Below, piece after piece: positions 33,082 to 45,755 of a stretch of DNA of 64,000 nucleotides. The position numbers and the translations under genes were made by a program. This DNA comes from Bemisia tabaci (lineage: Eukaryota; Arthropoda; Insecta; Hemiptera; Aleyrodidae). The DNA lies in contig NC_092802.1 in the NCBI RefSeq assembly GCF_918797505.1, positions 13,349,480 through 13,413,479 of the forward strand. The letters run 5' to 3'. The notes beneath the pieces were generated by a model, which saw nothing but the letters and a program-made list of their open reading frames with translations, did not search any database and was not told the origin of the DNA. Each line of letters opens with the position of its first letter. The first letter of the stretch is position 1.

Positions 33082-33523
33082 GGTGATTCGATGGACGCCA
33101 TATTTTTTGTCAGAACGGCATGCGATATATCGCGTCAATTGGTTCCATTTTTTCAGCTACTCGTCATTTTTCTCCAATTTTGAGATCACAATTCAGTTGT
33201 CACGAGACTAAAGCACTCACTTACCAATTTTAACGAAAAAAATTCAACGTATACTAAAGGCGTGGTTTTATCAGAGAGAAAACATCGCATTTGATACTGA
33301 TATCGAAACTGCACTCGAATAATATATTTTCTCTCTAATAAAACCACGCCTTTATTACGTTAAATTTCTTTGTTAAAATTGGTAAGTGAGTGCTTTACTT
33401 TCCTGACAACAGAATTGCGATCTCAAAATTGGAGAAAATGACGAGTAAGTGAAAAAATGGAACCAATTGTTGCGATATATCGCATGCCGTTCTGACACAA
33501 AATATGGCGTCCATCGAATCACC
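33082..33523. mobile_element. TTAA-flanked foldback element (family I)
   Basis: Starts GGTGATTCGATGGACGCCAT, ends GGCGTCCATCGAATCACC, with TTAA at 33078-33081 and 33524-33527. Arms of about 170 bp are inverted copies. TTAA duplications are typical of piggyBac-type cut-and-paste, but the GGTGATTC end is not the usual CCC start, so the class is uncertain. Confidence 0.8.
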
Positions 33524-33527
33524 TTAA

Positions 33528-34079
33528 TAGACGCATTTAGTGTGACGTCTCATCTCGATATACTTTCAATATCTCGAGAGTCGAAACGTGCCCCAACAAA
33601 CGAACATAGAGGAATCTGTGGCATATAGGCAGGAGGGAAAGGGGATTCGCTTGATGACTATATGTATGATGTTACGAGCATATATACAATCAATTCTTGC
33701 GAATGTGATCTCAAACGTTTTGGTATATGACTAGTTTTCATAATTTTAAAGTTCCATGGATGAATTGTTTGGTTTTATTCTGACATTAGCATTCTTTCGT
33801 CGAGAGACGACAACAAAAAGAGAGCGGTAGTCGAAAAACTTACTGTCCTAGCATCTGTATTTTATAACGTTTAGTATGATTTTTAAACTTCATTAGGGGA
33901 AGAAGTGACCTAATTTAAAGAGAAATATCCTCAAATTTACCGCCGAGAAGATTTCCTTATGAGTCAATAAAGAAAATAATGTTTTCTTAAAGAAGAAAAG
34001 ATGCTTTTATAGGAGGGAAAGTCACTTACATCAAGCAGAAACCCGCTTTTGTTCACCTATTTTATTCTTGATTCAAAAT
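33528..34079. other. No gene recognised
   Basis: AT-rich unassigned DNA. Confidence 0.4.
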
Positions 34080-34907
34080 AAAATCTTCTTGACGGCATAT
34101 TCTTATCTCGACTTATTTTGCAAGGAAAGTTCTGTACTCTTAAAGGATGCCTGTTATTCTTATTGTTTGTATGTTGGAGTGTCTTCAGTTTCGTATAATA
34201 CTGTACAACACCTCTACTGTGAAATAGTGAAGCGCTGTGACACGTGGCACGCTGCGGTGCGGCCAGCCAGCCAGCACGGAACGCGCATTGGCGCCTACAA
34301 ACCTAAGAGATACCTCAAGCATTGCGCAATGCGTGAAGTATCTGCTTAGGTTTGTAGGCACCAGTGCGCGTTTGGTGCTGGCAGCACGTCGCGTCGCATC
34401 ACTCCGCTTTATGATAGGGCCTATTATTTAAACTCGCGGAGTCAGCGTTTTCCAATTCATGATTTTTATATGTTTGCACACTCTGCATGGATTACTTTAA
34501 TTTAAATTTATAAAAAAATATACATATGAAAGGAAAATTTAATGTGAGTTTTTTAAATATTAAGGTGTTTCCTTGTCGTATTTAATGATTTTCGAAGCAC
34601 ATTAATTTTGTCTTTTATATTTTGTGCTTTTACTGTGCTGCAGCGTGGTGTGAGTGACTGAGCGCAACCAAACGCTCAAAATAGGACGTATTTGACTCTG
34701 AAAGATCGATGTACAAATGGGCTAAAACCGAAGATTGCGTGCTTCTCGCTTTTTTCCCTCTTTTATTCATTCGTGCATAGTTTCTTCCGACACAAAGACT
34801 ATACTGCTCATTGACTTTAATATCGATGATATCGCTTGGAAAAGGCTTTACAAATATTTGCCACGTTTTAAAAATGTAAATGTTTTTAAAATAAAGTAAT
34901 ATTTTCA
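34080..34907 (+). repeat. Repeat R with central hairpin
   Basis: About 830 bp, matched in inverse orientation by 57314-58050 along most of its length (AAGGATGCCTGT; AGATCGATGTACAAATGGG; AAAAGGCTTTACAAATATTT). A 73-bp near-perfect palindrome (34290-34362) runs from GGCGCCTACAAACCTAAG to its inverse. No conserved frame between copies. Confidence 0.8.
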
Positions 34908-35722
34908 TTAAAAAAAAAGTATTTATAAGGTTTATTTTTCATCGAAAATTTTAAGGATGGAAATAAAACCAAATATTCACCCATGACAATTTAAAAAGAT
35001 TGATTAAAAGAAGGAAATAACATTTCATTTGAAAATGAGTTAGCACAACAACTCTTCCGTCTCTCTCAATTTTCTCATTTCATTATTGTCGATGTAATTT
35101 TCCATACGGACTAAAATATGACACTTGGCCCAAGTCAATGTTGCTTACTCTACGCGTGGACGTAAACTCCTGGACAAAACAGGTGTGCGGACAAAAAATC
35201 GTTGACGGAATGCCCTGAAACCCTCCCAATGTCTTCTTCATCGATTGCTTTGTCTATCGATTTCAATAATCAGCCCGCTGCTCTTGCCCATTGAGAGTGG
35301 GTTGTCTACAGAAACATTTAGCATGGATTTCATGGGATTTTGAATACATTCTTCCGGAAGAGACCGGACAACGGACTCTGAAATCTACGGAGCGTGAATT
35401 TCGGTGACTGTTGTCGGCCGTGCAGCTGACGCTGGCCCCGCAGCCCGCGCCCCTCGCGAGGGGTGCGGGTCAGCTGTCAAATTTGAAAGAGGCGGGCGCT
35501 GAAATTGGATCGGATTTGAAAAATTAACTCGGACCGTGTTGGTTGTTATTAAAGAGTGGGCCGCTGTCAGAATAAATGAAACTACTTCGTTTCCGTTTCC
35601 GGCCACGACGGCTTAACTTTCAGGGGTCGCTTTCCCGTGATGTTGCCGCTGAAAACGCTTGAGAAAGATAGAAAAAAGAGAAAGCGAATTCGACATTGGC
35701 GCGGCGTGCTTTGCGATACAGC
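34908..35722. other. Mostly AT-rich; GC-rich patch 35376-35610
   Basis: 35150-35215 resembles 58435-58500 (GCGTGGACGTAAA, AAATCGTTGACG). The 35376-35610 patch is CpG-rich with a short hairpin at 35446-35463 and could be promoter-like; its minus frame is unsupported. Confidence 0.35.
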
Positions 35723-36224
35723 AATGAAGATGTTGCATGTGTGAGGAATTTGCGATTTGACTGTTGATTCTTAAGTAAAAGTTCGCGAGAAACACAATGG
35801 TGCCACTAGTTTTCTCGGAAATCAACTCCCAAGCTCAAAAAAAGCTCTCGAGTTGAGGTCAAAATGGATGGGATATCTCACGTGAGAGTCCACCTCTACA
35901 TCAAAACAAACTTTCCATGCAAAGATAGGGAGCAAATACATTGACAGGGCTGCAACTTTATTTGGGGACTCCACAACTGAAAACACGGCGACCCTGCTAA
36001 TGTCTTTGCTCCCTATATTTGCATGGAGAATTTATCTTGATGTGGTCGTGGACTCTCAGGATAGCGTGGGGTATTCCCTCCATTTTGCCCTCAACTTGAG
36101 AGCTTTTTTTGAGCTTGGGAGATGATTTCAGAGAAAACCAGTGGCACCATCGTGTTTCTCGCGAAATTTTACAAATGAATCCATAGTCAAATCGCAAATT
36201 CTTCACACATGCAACATCTCCATT
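35723..36224. mobile_element. Foldback MITE (family K), longer copy
   Basis: 502 bp, from AATGAAGATGTTGCATGTGT to ACATGCAACATCTCCATT. Inverted arms include GTGCCAC and CAACTCCCAAGCTCAAAAAA. ACAG lies next to both ends, a possible 4-bp duplication. Confidence 0.8.
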
Positions 36225-38145
36225 ACAGAGGTTGGACATGAAATGTTTGACTATAGGACTGCAAATTTTGATGTTTCTTTCGTCACATTTAAAATTTTAA
36301 AGAGTGCTCCTAGAAGAAAATTTTACGGAGGAACCAATGGAACCCACTTTAGAACCTCAAAATTGTGTATAAACAGAGTTTGAAGCGTTTAAAGTTCCCA
36401 AATTTAGTCCGACCTCTCCTGTTGACTCGATCCACTAAGCGCCATAAGAAACGTGTTGAGAAAAAAGTATTTTTTGTGGTGGTGAATCAGACTTATCCCG
36501 CGCTGTATTAATTTTCAAATCGGTCTCTAGAAGATAAAATCCCTTGAGACTCTCCTAATGGCATGCAGAAATGCAGGTAATTCGGAGTGCCACGCCGGGA
36601 CACGAGATATATGGTCGCGAGAAAAAATAACCCCAGTCGCTTTCACTCGAACTGCCGGAGTGTTGCGAGTTCTGGAGTTAAGTGCCTTATTCATGACGCA
36701 TTAAATGAAACAATTTTCCCCGGCTGAAAAGGAGTTAGGAGGAAAGAAAAACGGAGAGCTAAATGAAATCAACGTGCAAAAAATAGCGCGGAGTCAGTGA
36801 AAACGTATCACCGATAGAAATCCGAGCGTCGCACGGTAGGTAATAATCGAGTCAATGGAAGAGGTAGGACAAGATTTGGAAACTGTAAACGTTTATAACT
36901 CTATTTATGCAATATTTTTAAGTTCTAAATTCCATTGGTTTCCTCGTAAAATTTCAGTGCTGTCATTTCCCGGAATTAATTCCGAAATTTGGAACTTTTC
37001 AAATAATCGGAACTTTTCCCGGAATCTTCTGAGTCCCCGAAATTTTCAGCTATTTTCGAAATTTTGCCGCACTGTTCGGTTTTTCGACAGTTTGACCATT
37101 CATTTGATCAAATTAAGGGACTTTTTGATCAAATTTGACTATCTCCGGAACTGAATCCGGGCGTATTTCGGAATTTTTCTCGGAACTTTTGGCAAATCGG
37201 GATATGTTTCCGGAAATCGGAGTTATTTCGGAATCCTTTGATAAAATACAATGGCAGCACTGAAAATTTCTTCAAGAAGCACCCCTCAAAGTTTAAAATG
37301 TGGCGATTTAAACATACTTTGAGATTTTCGTCAGAAATTTCATGTGCGACTTCTCTACTTGACTCGATCCACTGTGCGTCGGTGCAGGGAACCCTCAAGA
37401 GAGGTCTGCGGAAATCCATTTGCGAATCTTTTGTTTCATCGCAAATCCACTCCTCTCGCCGCGGTTTTTTAATCAAAAGTTTAATGAGCGCGCTTCTTTT
37501 AACACTATTTATCTCGTCCTTTTTCGCGGATTGTCTCCGATTTGCATGAAGAGGGCGCTTTCGGCGCCTACTCAAGGGACAGGTGACTCGAACGACTTCC
37601 GACGAGGGTGCCAAGTCTCGATATAAATGCGTGTTTTTCGAGATATTCGTTGAGCTTTTGATAATATTAAAAAACAATCAAAACATTAAGTCCGAAATTG
37701 AATAAGGGAGCGTCCATAAATCACACGAAGCTTTAGGGGAGGGGGGGGGGGGTCGAGGACAGCATTTCGCCGTTGTCTTCTTACGTATTAAAGAAGAGAA
37801 ACCCTGGTTACAAATGCGTTACGGGGGGACGAAGGGGTAAACAACGCTTACATAATTTATGGACGCTCCCCAAATGGAAGCATTCCTAATTCCTGATGCA
37901 ACTCGGTTTTAAATGGAGTCATTTGATGACGTCATTAACAGCCGACGAAGACGAAATATTTCGGAATCCAAATGCGGATGAACGAAACAATTTTTGAGGT
38001 CCAGGTTTGTCGATAATTGATTGACAAAGCAACAAAATGATGTGTTTTTACTGACAATCAACGCCGAAAAACATGTTTGTTACTCATACGTCTAATTTTA
38101 GCAGCCCAACTGTGATTAGTTTTTTTTCTATTTTTCTCCATCCTT
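36225..38145. other. No gene; related repeat pieces
   Basis: 36260-36450 and 37256-37400 share a degraded motif series (CTTGACTCGATCCACT, TTTAAAATGTGG-like), so the 182-residue minus frame 37129-37677 covers repeat DNA. A G-run lies near 37740. Two copies of a GAGCGTCCATAAAT-type phrase bracket 37705-37870 in inverse orientation, a probable short MITE. Confidence 0.4.
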
Positions 38146-38373
38146 CACTGGAAAAAAAAAACACATTGGATCTAGAGTCCAGACTCTTAAAAACATCGAC
38201 AAGAAAAAATACTCTTGATTCAATCGGATTTTTGCTTAAATCAAGAACCAAGTCTCTTAATTTGAGCGGATTTCCTTTTGATGTAAGCAAAAATCTGATT
38301 GAATCAAGAGTATATTTTCTTGTCAATGTTTTCAAGTGTCTGGACTCTAGATCCAATGTTTTTTTCCCCAGTG
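38146..38373. mobile_element. Foldback MITE (family D)
   Basis: CACTGGAAAAAAAAAACACA to a T-run plus CCCCAGTG. Arms share CATTGGATCTAGAGTCCAGA and ACTCTTGATTCAATC with 5408-5652. Confidence 0.85.
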
Positions 38374-38472
38374 TTTTTTAGTTCCATTTTACTTCTCTGG
38401 AAATAAATCACAGGAGCAATAAATTATTTTTTGTGAAATTAGGAAAATAATAAAAATTTCAAACTAAGTTGG

Positions 38473-40320
38473 AACAAGTTGGTTTTTGCAATCGCTAGCG
38501 ATAGCAATATTCGTCATGGGAACTTTTGCTTCTGGGATATGAAAATGTTAAGGTACAGTTCGTTTGTAGTATCTTCAGAATTGAAGGGCTATGTAATTTT
38601 GTGTCGACATCTCTTTTTTAACATTTTTAATTTTTTTTCTTTGCATACAAGAAAGTTGTTATTTACCAATTATTTATTTTCGTTGGATTATGTATGGTTT
38701 TTCGGAAGGTAACGCATTAACTTTCAGTTTCGTTTTTTCGGCGTAAAGTATGATATTTTTACTCAACGCATATGCCCGAATACGCATCATAAGTGACCTA
38801 TGTGCGTCCTAAGTTGCCATTTTTTTTCATTCAAATAGATGTAACTGAAATGTTAGATGTGTACTACCTATACTACTTTCATGTCATTGCTTTATTTATT
38901 TATTTATTTATTTATTTACTTTTTGCGTAGGTATAAATTGTTATTTTTTGCTGAATTTTGGAGAAAATATTGCTTTAAGAACGTGGAATGTAAATTAATT
39001 TTATTGAAAAAAGAAAATACCATCATTAATTTGGGCGAACAGAGAAAATATACATCAATATTTGGGTCAACATCTCCCTGATTATATAAAGGATGAATAT
39101 ATTAGTATTTCTGTATCAAAAAACTTAGCTTTTGTCTTCAGAGATACAATGATTCTAGTCCCAGTCAATTTGTTTTATTGAAAAAACAAAAAAAAAAACA
39201 AAAAATAAATAAAAAAAACAACTGAAATGTTAGACATACTATTTTCATGTCTTTTTATGTATCAATAGGTACTTTTTGCTTAACTTACGAACGTTGAATG
39301 CAAATTAACTTTATTGAAAAAAGAAAATAACGTCATTAATTTGGGTGAAACATGTGGCTGATTATATGAAGGAGGTATATTCCAGTATTTATGTTTAACA
39401 TATTAACTCACGAGCGAATTTTCGCACATTTATCATCCAGTATTAAGTATTTTTTGATGATTAGTCTAAAACATTCAATACAACCATTAAAAGTAACACC
39501 CATCGTCGGGTATCGAACTCCCGATTGCCTATTGCCCGCTCCTTTTCATAAAAATGTAGCGACTTAGTCAACCAGGCTATCACGGCTCCGCGATCAAGAG
39601 TGTAAAAATAGCGTGCAAAAAACTCTGACGGTGGGCGGGGCTTATCACAAGAGTTGTTTTTGACGCTTTGTAGCTCCTGCGATACGAAAGAAATGAGCTA
39701 AGCGCCTTTCTCTGTAAGACATTGTTTACCTATGCTATCATGTGTCTCGAGGTTCATCCAAGCATGCATTCCGATCGCGGAAGTAAGCTGAGGCGATATT
39801 TCTGTATTCATGGATTAAATCAATCAATCGAGCTCTGATTTTGGCTCATATATCCGTAACGAGTCCTCCAGAACAATTTTCCACCTTGTAGGATGGTTAT
39901 GATTTCTTTACTTCTATTTTTCAAATTGAGGTGGGATACCTAATGGCGGCTTCTCAAGAGCAACGAGGTAGGCGATCTTTTGCACCAACGAACAGAAAAC
40001 TGATGGCGAAAAATAACCAATCAGAACCTCCCAAAAAAAAGAATTTGCCTAAAAACGGAACTTCGTGGTTCTGCGCAGATTTACCAGTCAGACACGACAT
40101 CTCAAGGTGGAAAAAAACTCGCTGAAAGTGAATTTTAGCAATCAACACAATTGACGTAGAGACATGATTGGCTAAAAAATACAACGGTTTTTGATACATC
40201 GGAAAATCAACAAAAATCGGAGACTGGGCGAAACGCTCAAGGTCGCAGAGGTATAGGGAATCCCATAGCGAAAGCAACGGAACGATTCTAATATCATGGG
40301 GAACTCCGTTCCCATGACAA
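38473..40320 (+). repeat. 1.85-kb repeat S, plus copy
   Basis: Near-identical inverse of 53903-55972 minus its inserted MITE. Starts AACAAGTTGGTTTTTGC and ends TTCCCATGACAA. It contains an (ATTT)n run near 38890 and a duplicated internal unit (38836-39121 and 39221-39410). A 60-codon frame at 39943-40125 is shared with the other copy, but this reflects recent common origin. No target duplication seen. Confidence 0.85.
39500..39592 (-). repeat. tRNA-like head within repeat S
   Basis: Reading the minus strand: GTGATAGCCTGGTTGACTAA resembles an A box with D arm, and GGAGTTCGATACCCGA a B box with T arm (39508-39523), spaced as in tRNA-derived SINEs. The counterpart in the other copy (54612-54700) has a decayed B box. 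Confidence 0.45.
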
Positions 40321-40888
40321 TATTTGGCTATTTGCCCAGGCATTTGACAAAATGCCTGATTTCACTATTTGCCTGCGACATTGATACACCTAGCATTGAA
40401 TATTAAAAATACCACTAATGTTGTTTAGGACTACTTTGAGTCTTCGTGTTGTTTTCCATACGAACTCTGATGGTTTCAACTTCAATAAGCTTATAAATGG
40501 CAACGAGGTGGAAAGTAATCGAATTCAATCTTGAGAGAAAGCTCATATGAGAAAAACCCCATTTAAGCTTCTGAATTTAAAAAGTGAGTTCCCGGCTGCT
40601 GTTTGCCGGGTCTCCTACGAAACGATCCCATTCACACTCGAGACCCTGAGGTGCACTCCGAGAACCCAGCAACCCAGTCGGAACAATCCCATTCATTAAA
40701 TCCGCAACCTAATTTTCGCGCGTCCGATGAAGCGGGAACCTGTCACTGGAATTAATCATTCGTATGGAGCAACGCAGCCCCCTCTTTTTTCGAAATGGGT
40801 CTGATGCAAACTCTGCGGCGGAAGTTTTAGGTCTGTGTGGGGTTGTGAAATCGGGGGAAATTATTAATCTGCAAATGCCTTAACCGCA
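40321..40888. other. No gene recognised
   Basis: Unassigned AT-rich DNA with a mildly GC-rich patch at 40600-40830. Confidence 0.4.
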
Positions 40889-41290
40889 CACTGAAAAAAA
40901 AAAAAAAAGATTGGTAGACTTTACCATTCCTTCAGTCTGTATTTCACACAGCGTCAATTTAGAGTCAATTCTGCCAGAATAAAGGTAAACGTGACTATAA
41001 ACTGGCAGTAACCAGGAACTGGAGTAACTGGAGTATAACTGGAGTAACCATTCCTCTGGCAGAATAGACCTCGAAGATTTGTGAATTTACAATTCCTTCA
41101 TGTGTATTCCACACAGCGTCAATTAGAGTCACAATCTGCCAGAAGAAAGGTAAATGTTACTATATACTGGTACAAGTGACCATTCCTCTGGCAGAATCGA
41201 CTTGAAGATTGGTAGACTTTACCATTTCTTTACGCTGTGTGAAATACAGCGTGAGGGAATGGTAAATTCTACCAATCTTTTTTATCAGTG
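40889..41290. mobile_element. Foldback MITE (family C), expanded
   Basis: CACTGAAAAA plus A-run and GATTGGTAGA at the left, TACCAATCTTTTTTATCAGTG at the right. Internal phrases CTGGCAGAAT and GGTAAACGT are repeated, making it longer than 24911-25149. Directly abuts a family A MITE. Confidence 0.8.
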
Positions 41291-41292
41291 CA

Positions 41293-41540
41293 CTGCCGTG
41301 CTAAAGGAAAACGCGGTATGAACCTTCGGACGTTGCTCTGTTTCCTCCAAAAGAAACAAAATTAACGGAAAATTGTGAATATTTTTCCTCAAATTTTTTA
41401 GACAATTTTTAGGCAAATTAATCTAAAATATCCAAAAATTTCAAGGAAAAATATGTTCAACTGTCCTCAAAAATGCATTTCTTATCCCGGGTTATTTGGC
41501 AACTCTTGAATGTTTCACACGGTGTTTCCCTAAGCATCGA
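41293..41540. mobile_element. MITE family A, complete
   Basis: CTGCCGTGCTAAAGGAAAAC to TGTTTCCCTAAGCATCGA; the right end is eroded. Confidence 0.75.
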
Positions 41541-42129
41541 ATTCACTTTTGAGGCGGGAATATATAAAATTGATATTTTCTCGAATAGTGGTAAAGTGAA
41601 AAGCTTATTTCAGACATTCCGATGCAATCACCCGCGATTTTTCGGTCACCTATTAAGAGTCAGGGCCGTATTCAGTACACCCTAGTCATCTCTGAAACAG
41701 CGGGCCGATTATTTGAATCGCTATCGAATGAACTTGATCGAAAAATCCCTATCTAGGCAATGATATTTGGACTATTTCTGCAAACGGAGCCAGAGGCAGG
41801 TGGTAAAATAAAGAGTGTGCTCGTTAGTTGAAGACCGTAAGAATGAATGGAAATTAATATTTAAAGCGCCTGACAACTTAGCGGCACGGATCCGCTTCCG
41901 GTTGTCGCTTTTGCTATCGGCTATAACGCATGAGCCTATACACAAAGCTCTTTTGGAAAAAGCCGGAAAAACCTTTCCCAGTTTTGAAAATTTTAAGAGC
42001 TACCTTAAAGTTTGTAAGATTCGGAAACTTTTTTCTTTCGTATTTTTTTTATTTTTTTGTTTGCGGAGGCAAATCATTGTAAATCGTTGCAAAAATCTAT
42101 TTGCTCAGCCATACTCATGAATTTTACTC
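41541..42129. other. No gene recognised
   Basis: The plus frame 41815-42120 (101 codons) has no recognisable family and ends in a T-rich hydrophobic run; not called. Confidence 0.35.
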
Positions 42130-42360
42130 GAATGAATAATGTAAATGCTGCCTCTTCATAATTATCTAAAAAAAATTCCTTGAATAGCAAATCGGTTTTG
42201 CTTCCCACCAACAAATTGTGAATTTTAGAGGAAAAGAATATGTACATTTTAAACACCCACTATATCAAGACCTTTTTAAAAGAAAAGAGTTCACACGATT
42301 TTGAACAACATGTAATTGTGCTGGTTCTTTTTTGCTAAATGCGATCCAAATTGTCCTTTT
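42130..42360 (+). repeat. Dispersed repeat, copy of 58605-58840
   Basis: Shared blocks in the same order: GCCTCTTCATAAT / GCTTCTTCATAAT, then TTGTGAATTTTAGAGG-like, then GGTTC-TTTTTGCTAAATGCGATC. Moderately diverged; non-coding. Confidence 0.6.
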
Positions 42361-43231
42361 TATGGTGCTATAATAAGGACCTCTTCAAATCCCCTTATTC
42401 TAGATGAAAACCAAAAGGGAGGAGGGGGCGGGTGGTCGTAGGTAAAGGAACTCATTTAAGAACGACAATGAGTGCGGCTCTTTAAAACTCTTGCAAAAGT
42501 TCGCAATAAAGACTGGAAAACGTTGCTGTTTGCATGGATGTGAATGAAAAATGGGGTTCGACTGAAAGCAAGCCTGTTCACTGAAGTCCTTCCGCGCGGG
42601 TGATTTCTAATTTGAAACAGATTCAGTTCTATTCACGCAGTTACTTCATTGAATTTAAATCGAGTATGTTCCGAGGGAGAGGCTTGACGCTAGTATAACA
42701 GCTTGGCTAACAGGGAGAATCAGAAGCTTTCAGCGTCACAGGAGCAACGTTAATGCTTGCTCTAAACACGGCTATTCGCGTAAAGCTGAGCGATGAATGG
42801 AGAGAGTTTGCGGAGAGATCAATTTTTCATTCACGAGCGAATATAAATAAAGTGTACGCCACTATGCTGCCCTTCTAAGAAAGAACACCGAATGAGCCAG
42901 TAGGGGTGGGTGTTGTCAAATTTTCTTCAAAAAAAAACAACGAGTTTTCAGAAAAAATTGTGAATGATTCTCTACTGATTTTTGGAGGCTTTTGTTTGAA
43001 TTGAATCGAAAAAGTCTGTATACTTCGAGATAAAATATTATGTATTGCCATCGTGCGGATTTTGCCATTTTCCTGCGTTTTGCAGTTACCTTCATGAATG
43101 GACGTAACTAGTGTTGCACCAAACAGCATATCTCTTTGAAGGAAAACTGTGCTCATTCGGGCTTTTTCTCTCTGTATTGAGATTTTCAGCCTTATACTGA
43201 ATTTTTACCGCACGTTGCCAAAAAACTCCAA
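42361..43231. other. No gene; diverged family A start at 42864
   Basis: 42864-43040 resembles the left two-thirds of family A (GCTGCCCTTCTAAGAAAGAA) but lacks a clear right end. The rest is unassigned. Confidence 0.4.
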
Positions 43232-43239
43232 TATACTAA

Positions 43240-43400
43240 CAGTGGCGTGACGTGGTTTGCGATTTATCAATTGATCTGTCATTTAAACCTATAGAAAAGG
43301 ATCGATTATCAGGGTGTTCGCAGCGAACACATAATAATCGATTCTTTACCATGCTACAAATGAAGAAATATCGATAATCGATCATTTACGCACGCCACTG
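43240..43400 (+). mobile_element. hAT-type MITE (family E)
   Basis: 161 bp, CAGTGGCGTGACGTG to CACGCCACTG, flanked by TATACTAA (43232-43239) and CATACTAA (43401-43408), an 8-bp duplication with one change. Confidence 0.85.
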
Positions 43401-43408
43401 CATACTAA

Positions 43409-44222
43409 GTGAGAATACGTGACTATCTTGCCTCAGCATTTAACAAAATGCCTGGTTTAAGAATTTGCTTCGCGACAAATATAAATCGAAAAAGATTAAC
43501 GGTTTGAAAAATAGATGAAAATTGAGAACGGAATCAAGTTGTTCCTGACGCGGAAGAAAAGGATCGCCGGCTTTTTGATGTCGTGACATCCCGGCACCCC
43601 TCAACATCCCTCTGCGACTAGGGGGTAATGGGAGCTTTGCAAAAGATCTACGACAGTCTGAGATGGGATTTTAACCGCTCCAAACGCTTCGACGCGCCGT
43701 GCGTCGTATCTCGTTGTCTTTTACACCGTTGTCAAATTGAACTTTTCATAGGCTTTTTGGCATTGATTTTTAACCTTCCTCGCAGATCAACCAGTGCTCG
43801 AAGCTCACATTGGAGTTTCAAGAGCCATGTGGCGCATCAAGGTCGATTTTTAGGGGTCATTAAAGATTTTTTGGGGGTCAAATTGACTTTTTGCCTATGT
43901 ATCACGGCGCATTTAGTGACATGTTAGACGCAAGATGTTTTAGTTATAGAACTAGTAGCTGTTACTTGGGAGAAATTTCGAAAAATCACCAAACAGAAAC
44001 TAATGATATTTTTTTTTTTTTTTTTGGGGGGGGGGGGGGCAAGTTTTAGAGGCCACAATGGCGCAGAGCCTTCATTTTTTGGGCGCATGACCGATTTCTT
44101 AGGCGTATTTGGCGCGTTGGCGCCTATGAGTTTCAGACACTGATATCAACGTTAGGCACTTTGGCCAAATTTTTGTCATAATAGGCCTGTTGCAAACTTC
44201 ACCTAGAGCAAAAACAAGATAT
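43409..44222. other. T-run/G-run junction, no gene
   Basis: At about 44009-44039 a T-run passes directly into a G-run. The plus frame 43628-43927 resembles nothing known. Confidence 0.4.
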
Positions 44223-44778
44223 CGACGGTATAAGTCCGCAACCACGGATCTCGTTTGTGGTGTTTGAAAATCTCCGTTCCTGTTTTATTTTTTTGAGAGA
44301 TAACAAATCGCATGGAGGAAAAAGGAGGTGTTTGCATCTTGAGGATTGTGTACCCTGTGACGTAGGTCGGTACCACCTGGTCAGCAAAATCCGGAATTCG
44401 AAATATGAAAAACGGACCATAACGCCCGATTTTTTTGCTTAAATAAAATCATGATATAATATCAAACACTTTATGTATTGAATGCATTTTTTCCATAAAC
44501 TGCACCGTTTCCAAGAAAATCGATGATACAAGTCACCCTACTGACCTACATCATCAAAAAATTCCAAAATTCCCGAAATGCAAACACCTCCTTTTTCGCT
44601 ATGAACAAATCGACATCATTCCTTGAAGTTTTCGCAGAATTTGTTTGCACACAGAGGACAAATCACGGCAGTTTTTAAGAATTGCCGTTGAGTAGTGTAA
44701 TATTTAAAAAATGTAGTATAGCAGGAAGTTTGCTACGTCACAAACCAAGAAATACATGGTTGCGGACTTACACCGTAG
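44223..44778. mobile_element. MITE family G with a nested foldback
   Basis: CGACGGTATAAGTCCGCAAC to GCGGACTTACACCGTAG, flanked by ATAT and ATAA. About 300 bp longer than the 253-bp family because of an insertion at about 44320-44601. Confidence 0.75.
44320..44601. mobile_element. Foldback (family H) nested in family G
   Basis: GAAAAAGGAGGTGTTTGCAT at the left and ATGCAAACACCTCCTTTTTC at the right. Short exact TIRs; non-coding interior. Confidence 0.65.
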
Positions 44779-45755
44779 ATAAGTATCTTATAGAAAATTG
44801 AGCAATTTCCTATCAGAAATATCTCTTCTTTTTGCTCTGGCTGAAGTTTTCAACGAGCGCATTGTAAGGCATCCGTAATGACAATCTTTTACTTTCTTTT
44901 TGAATAAAATAAGACTATCTGACCCCTCCCCCATCCCCAAAGGTTCTCAAGAAATAATGGAGAAACCGTGAAAAAACATTAATAAAAGTATTTTAATTGC
45001 AACTTTTTTTAAATATTTTTTTTTATTGATAATTCATTGGTTTTTTGCATCTCAATTTTTCCCGAGATAACGAAAAACGCAATTTTTGCACGTAACCAAA
45101 GGAAAAATCAGTAAAATTTTTCGCTTGAAATGTCCGAAAATTTCGTCGATTAAGCCCAATTTGCCAAAAAAAAAAAAAAATTCTATGCTAAAATATGACT
45201 GAGTTCTTTCGCATAAAGAACGACGAATCGTGACTTACAATTGAATAAATTCTGAAAGAAAATTTTGAAACCTTCCAATTCTTTTTCCGGTAAGCTTGGC
45301 CTCGTGGCGGCGGGCGTATTTTATTATGGAACTTTTTGCCCGGCATTTCAATTACCGTCACCGTCAGATTTGGCGAAAACACGACATTGCCCGCAGCCGA
45401 ACGACGAGAAACCCCCAAATTCAACCTGATCTCTCAACATCGCCTGTCATTCCGGGTAACATCATTCCGATCTCTTCTTCCCCATTTCATCCCTTTGTAC
45501 ATCGTTTAGAGAGTCGTTTAAAGTTTAAGAGATGTTCCAAACAGCGGTACACACGTTCGGATAGAATTGAGATACTAAACTTGAATCAATGTGCAGAAAA
45601 AACAGACATGGGGGAGTTTGAAAGGATTCCGCGATCGCTGTATAATCTGCGGAAGAATTCCCTGCCTTTGAAGCTGAGAATGGGACTTTTTAGATTCCTA
45701 TCCAAGCGAGGGTTCGATAGGGGTCAAGGCGTGAATTTTATTCACGGCTCAGATC
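44779..45755. other. No supported gene
   Basis: AT-rich to 45290, then GC-neutral. The 224-codon plus frame 45296-45970 is open but its last third is MITE L, and no domain is recognisable. Confidence 0.35.

Noticed and set aside
37129..37677. 182-codon frame on the minus strand
   Set aside because: Overlaps a degraded repeat shared with 36260-36450; composition follows local bases.
39943..40125. 60-codon frame conserved between the two repeat S copies
   Set aside because: The copies are nearly identical throughout, and the opposite strand is open as well, so conservation says nothing about coding.
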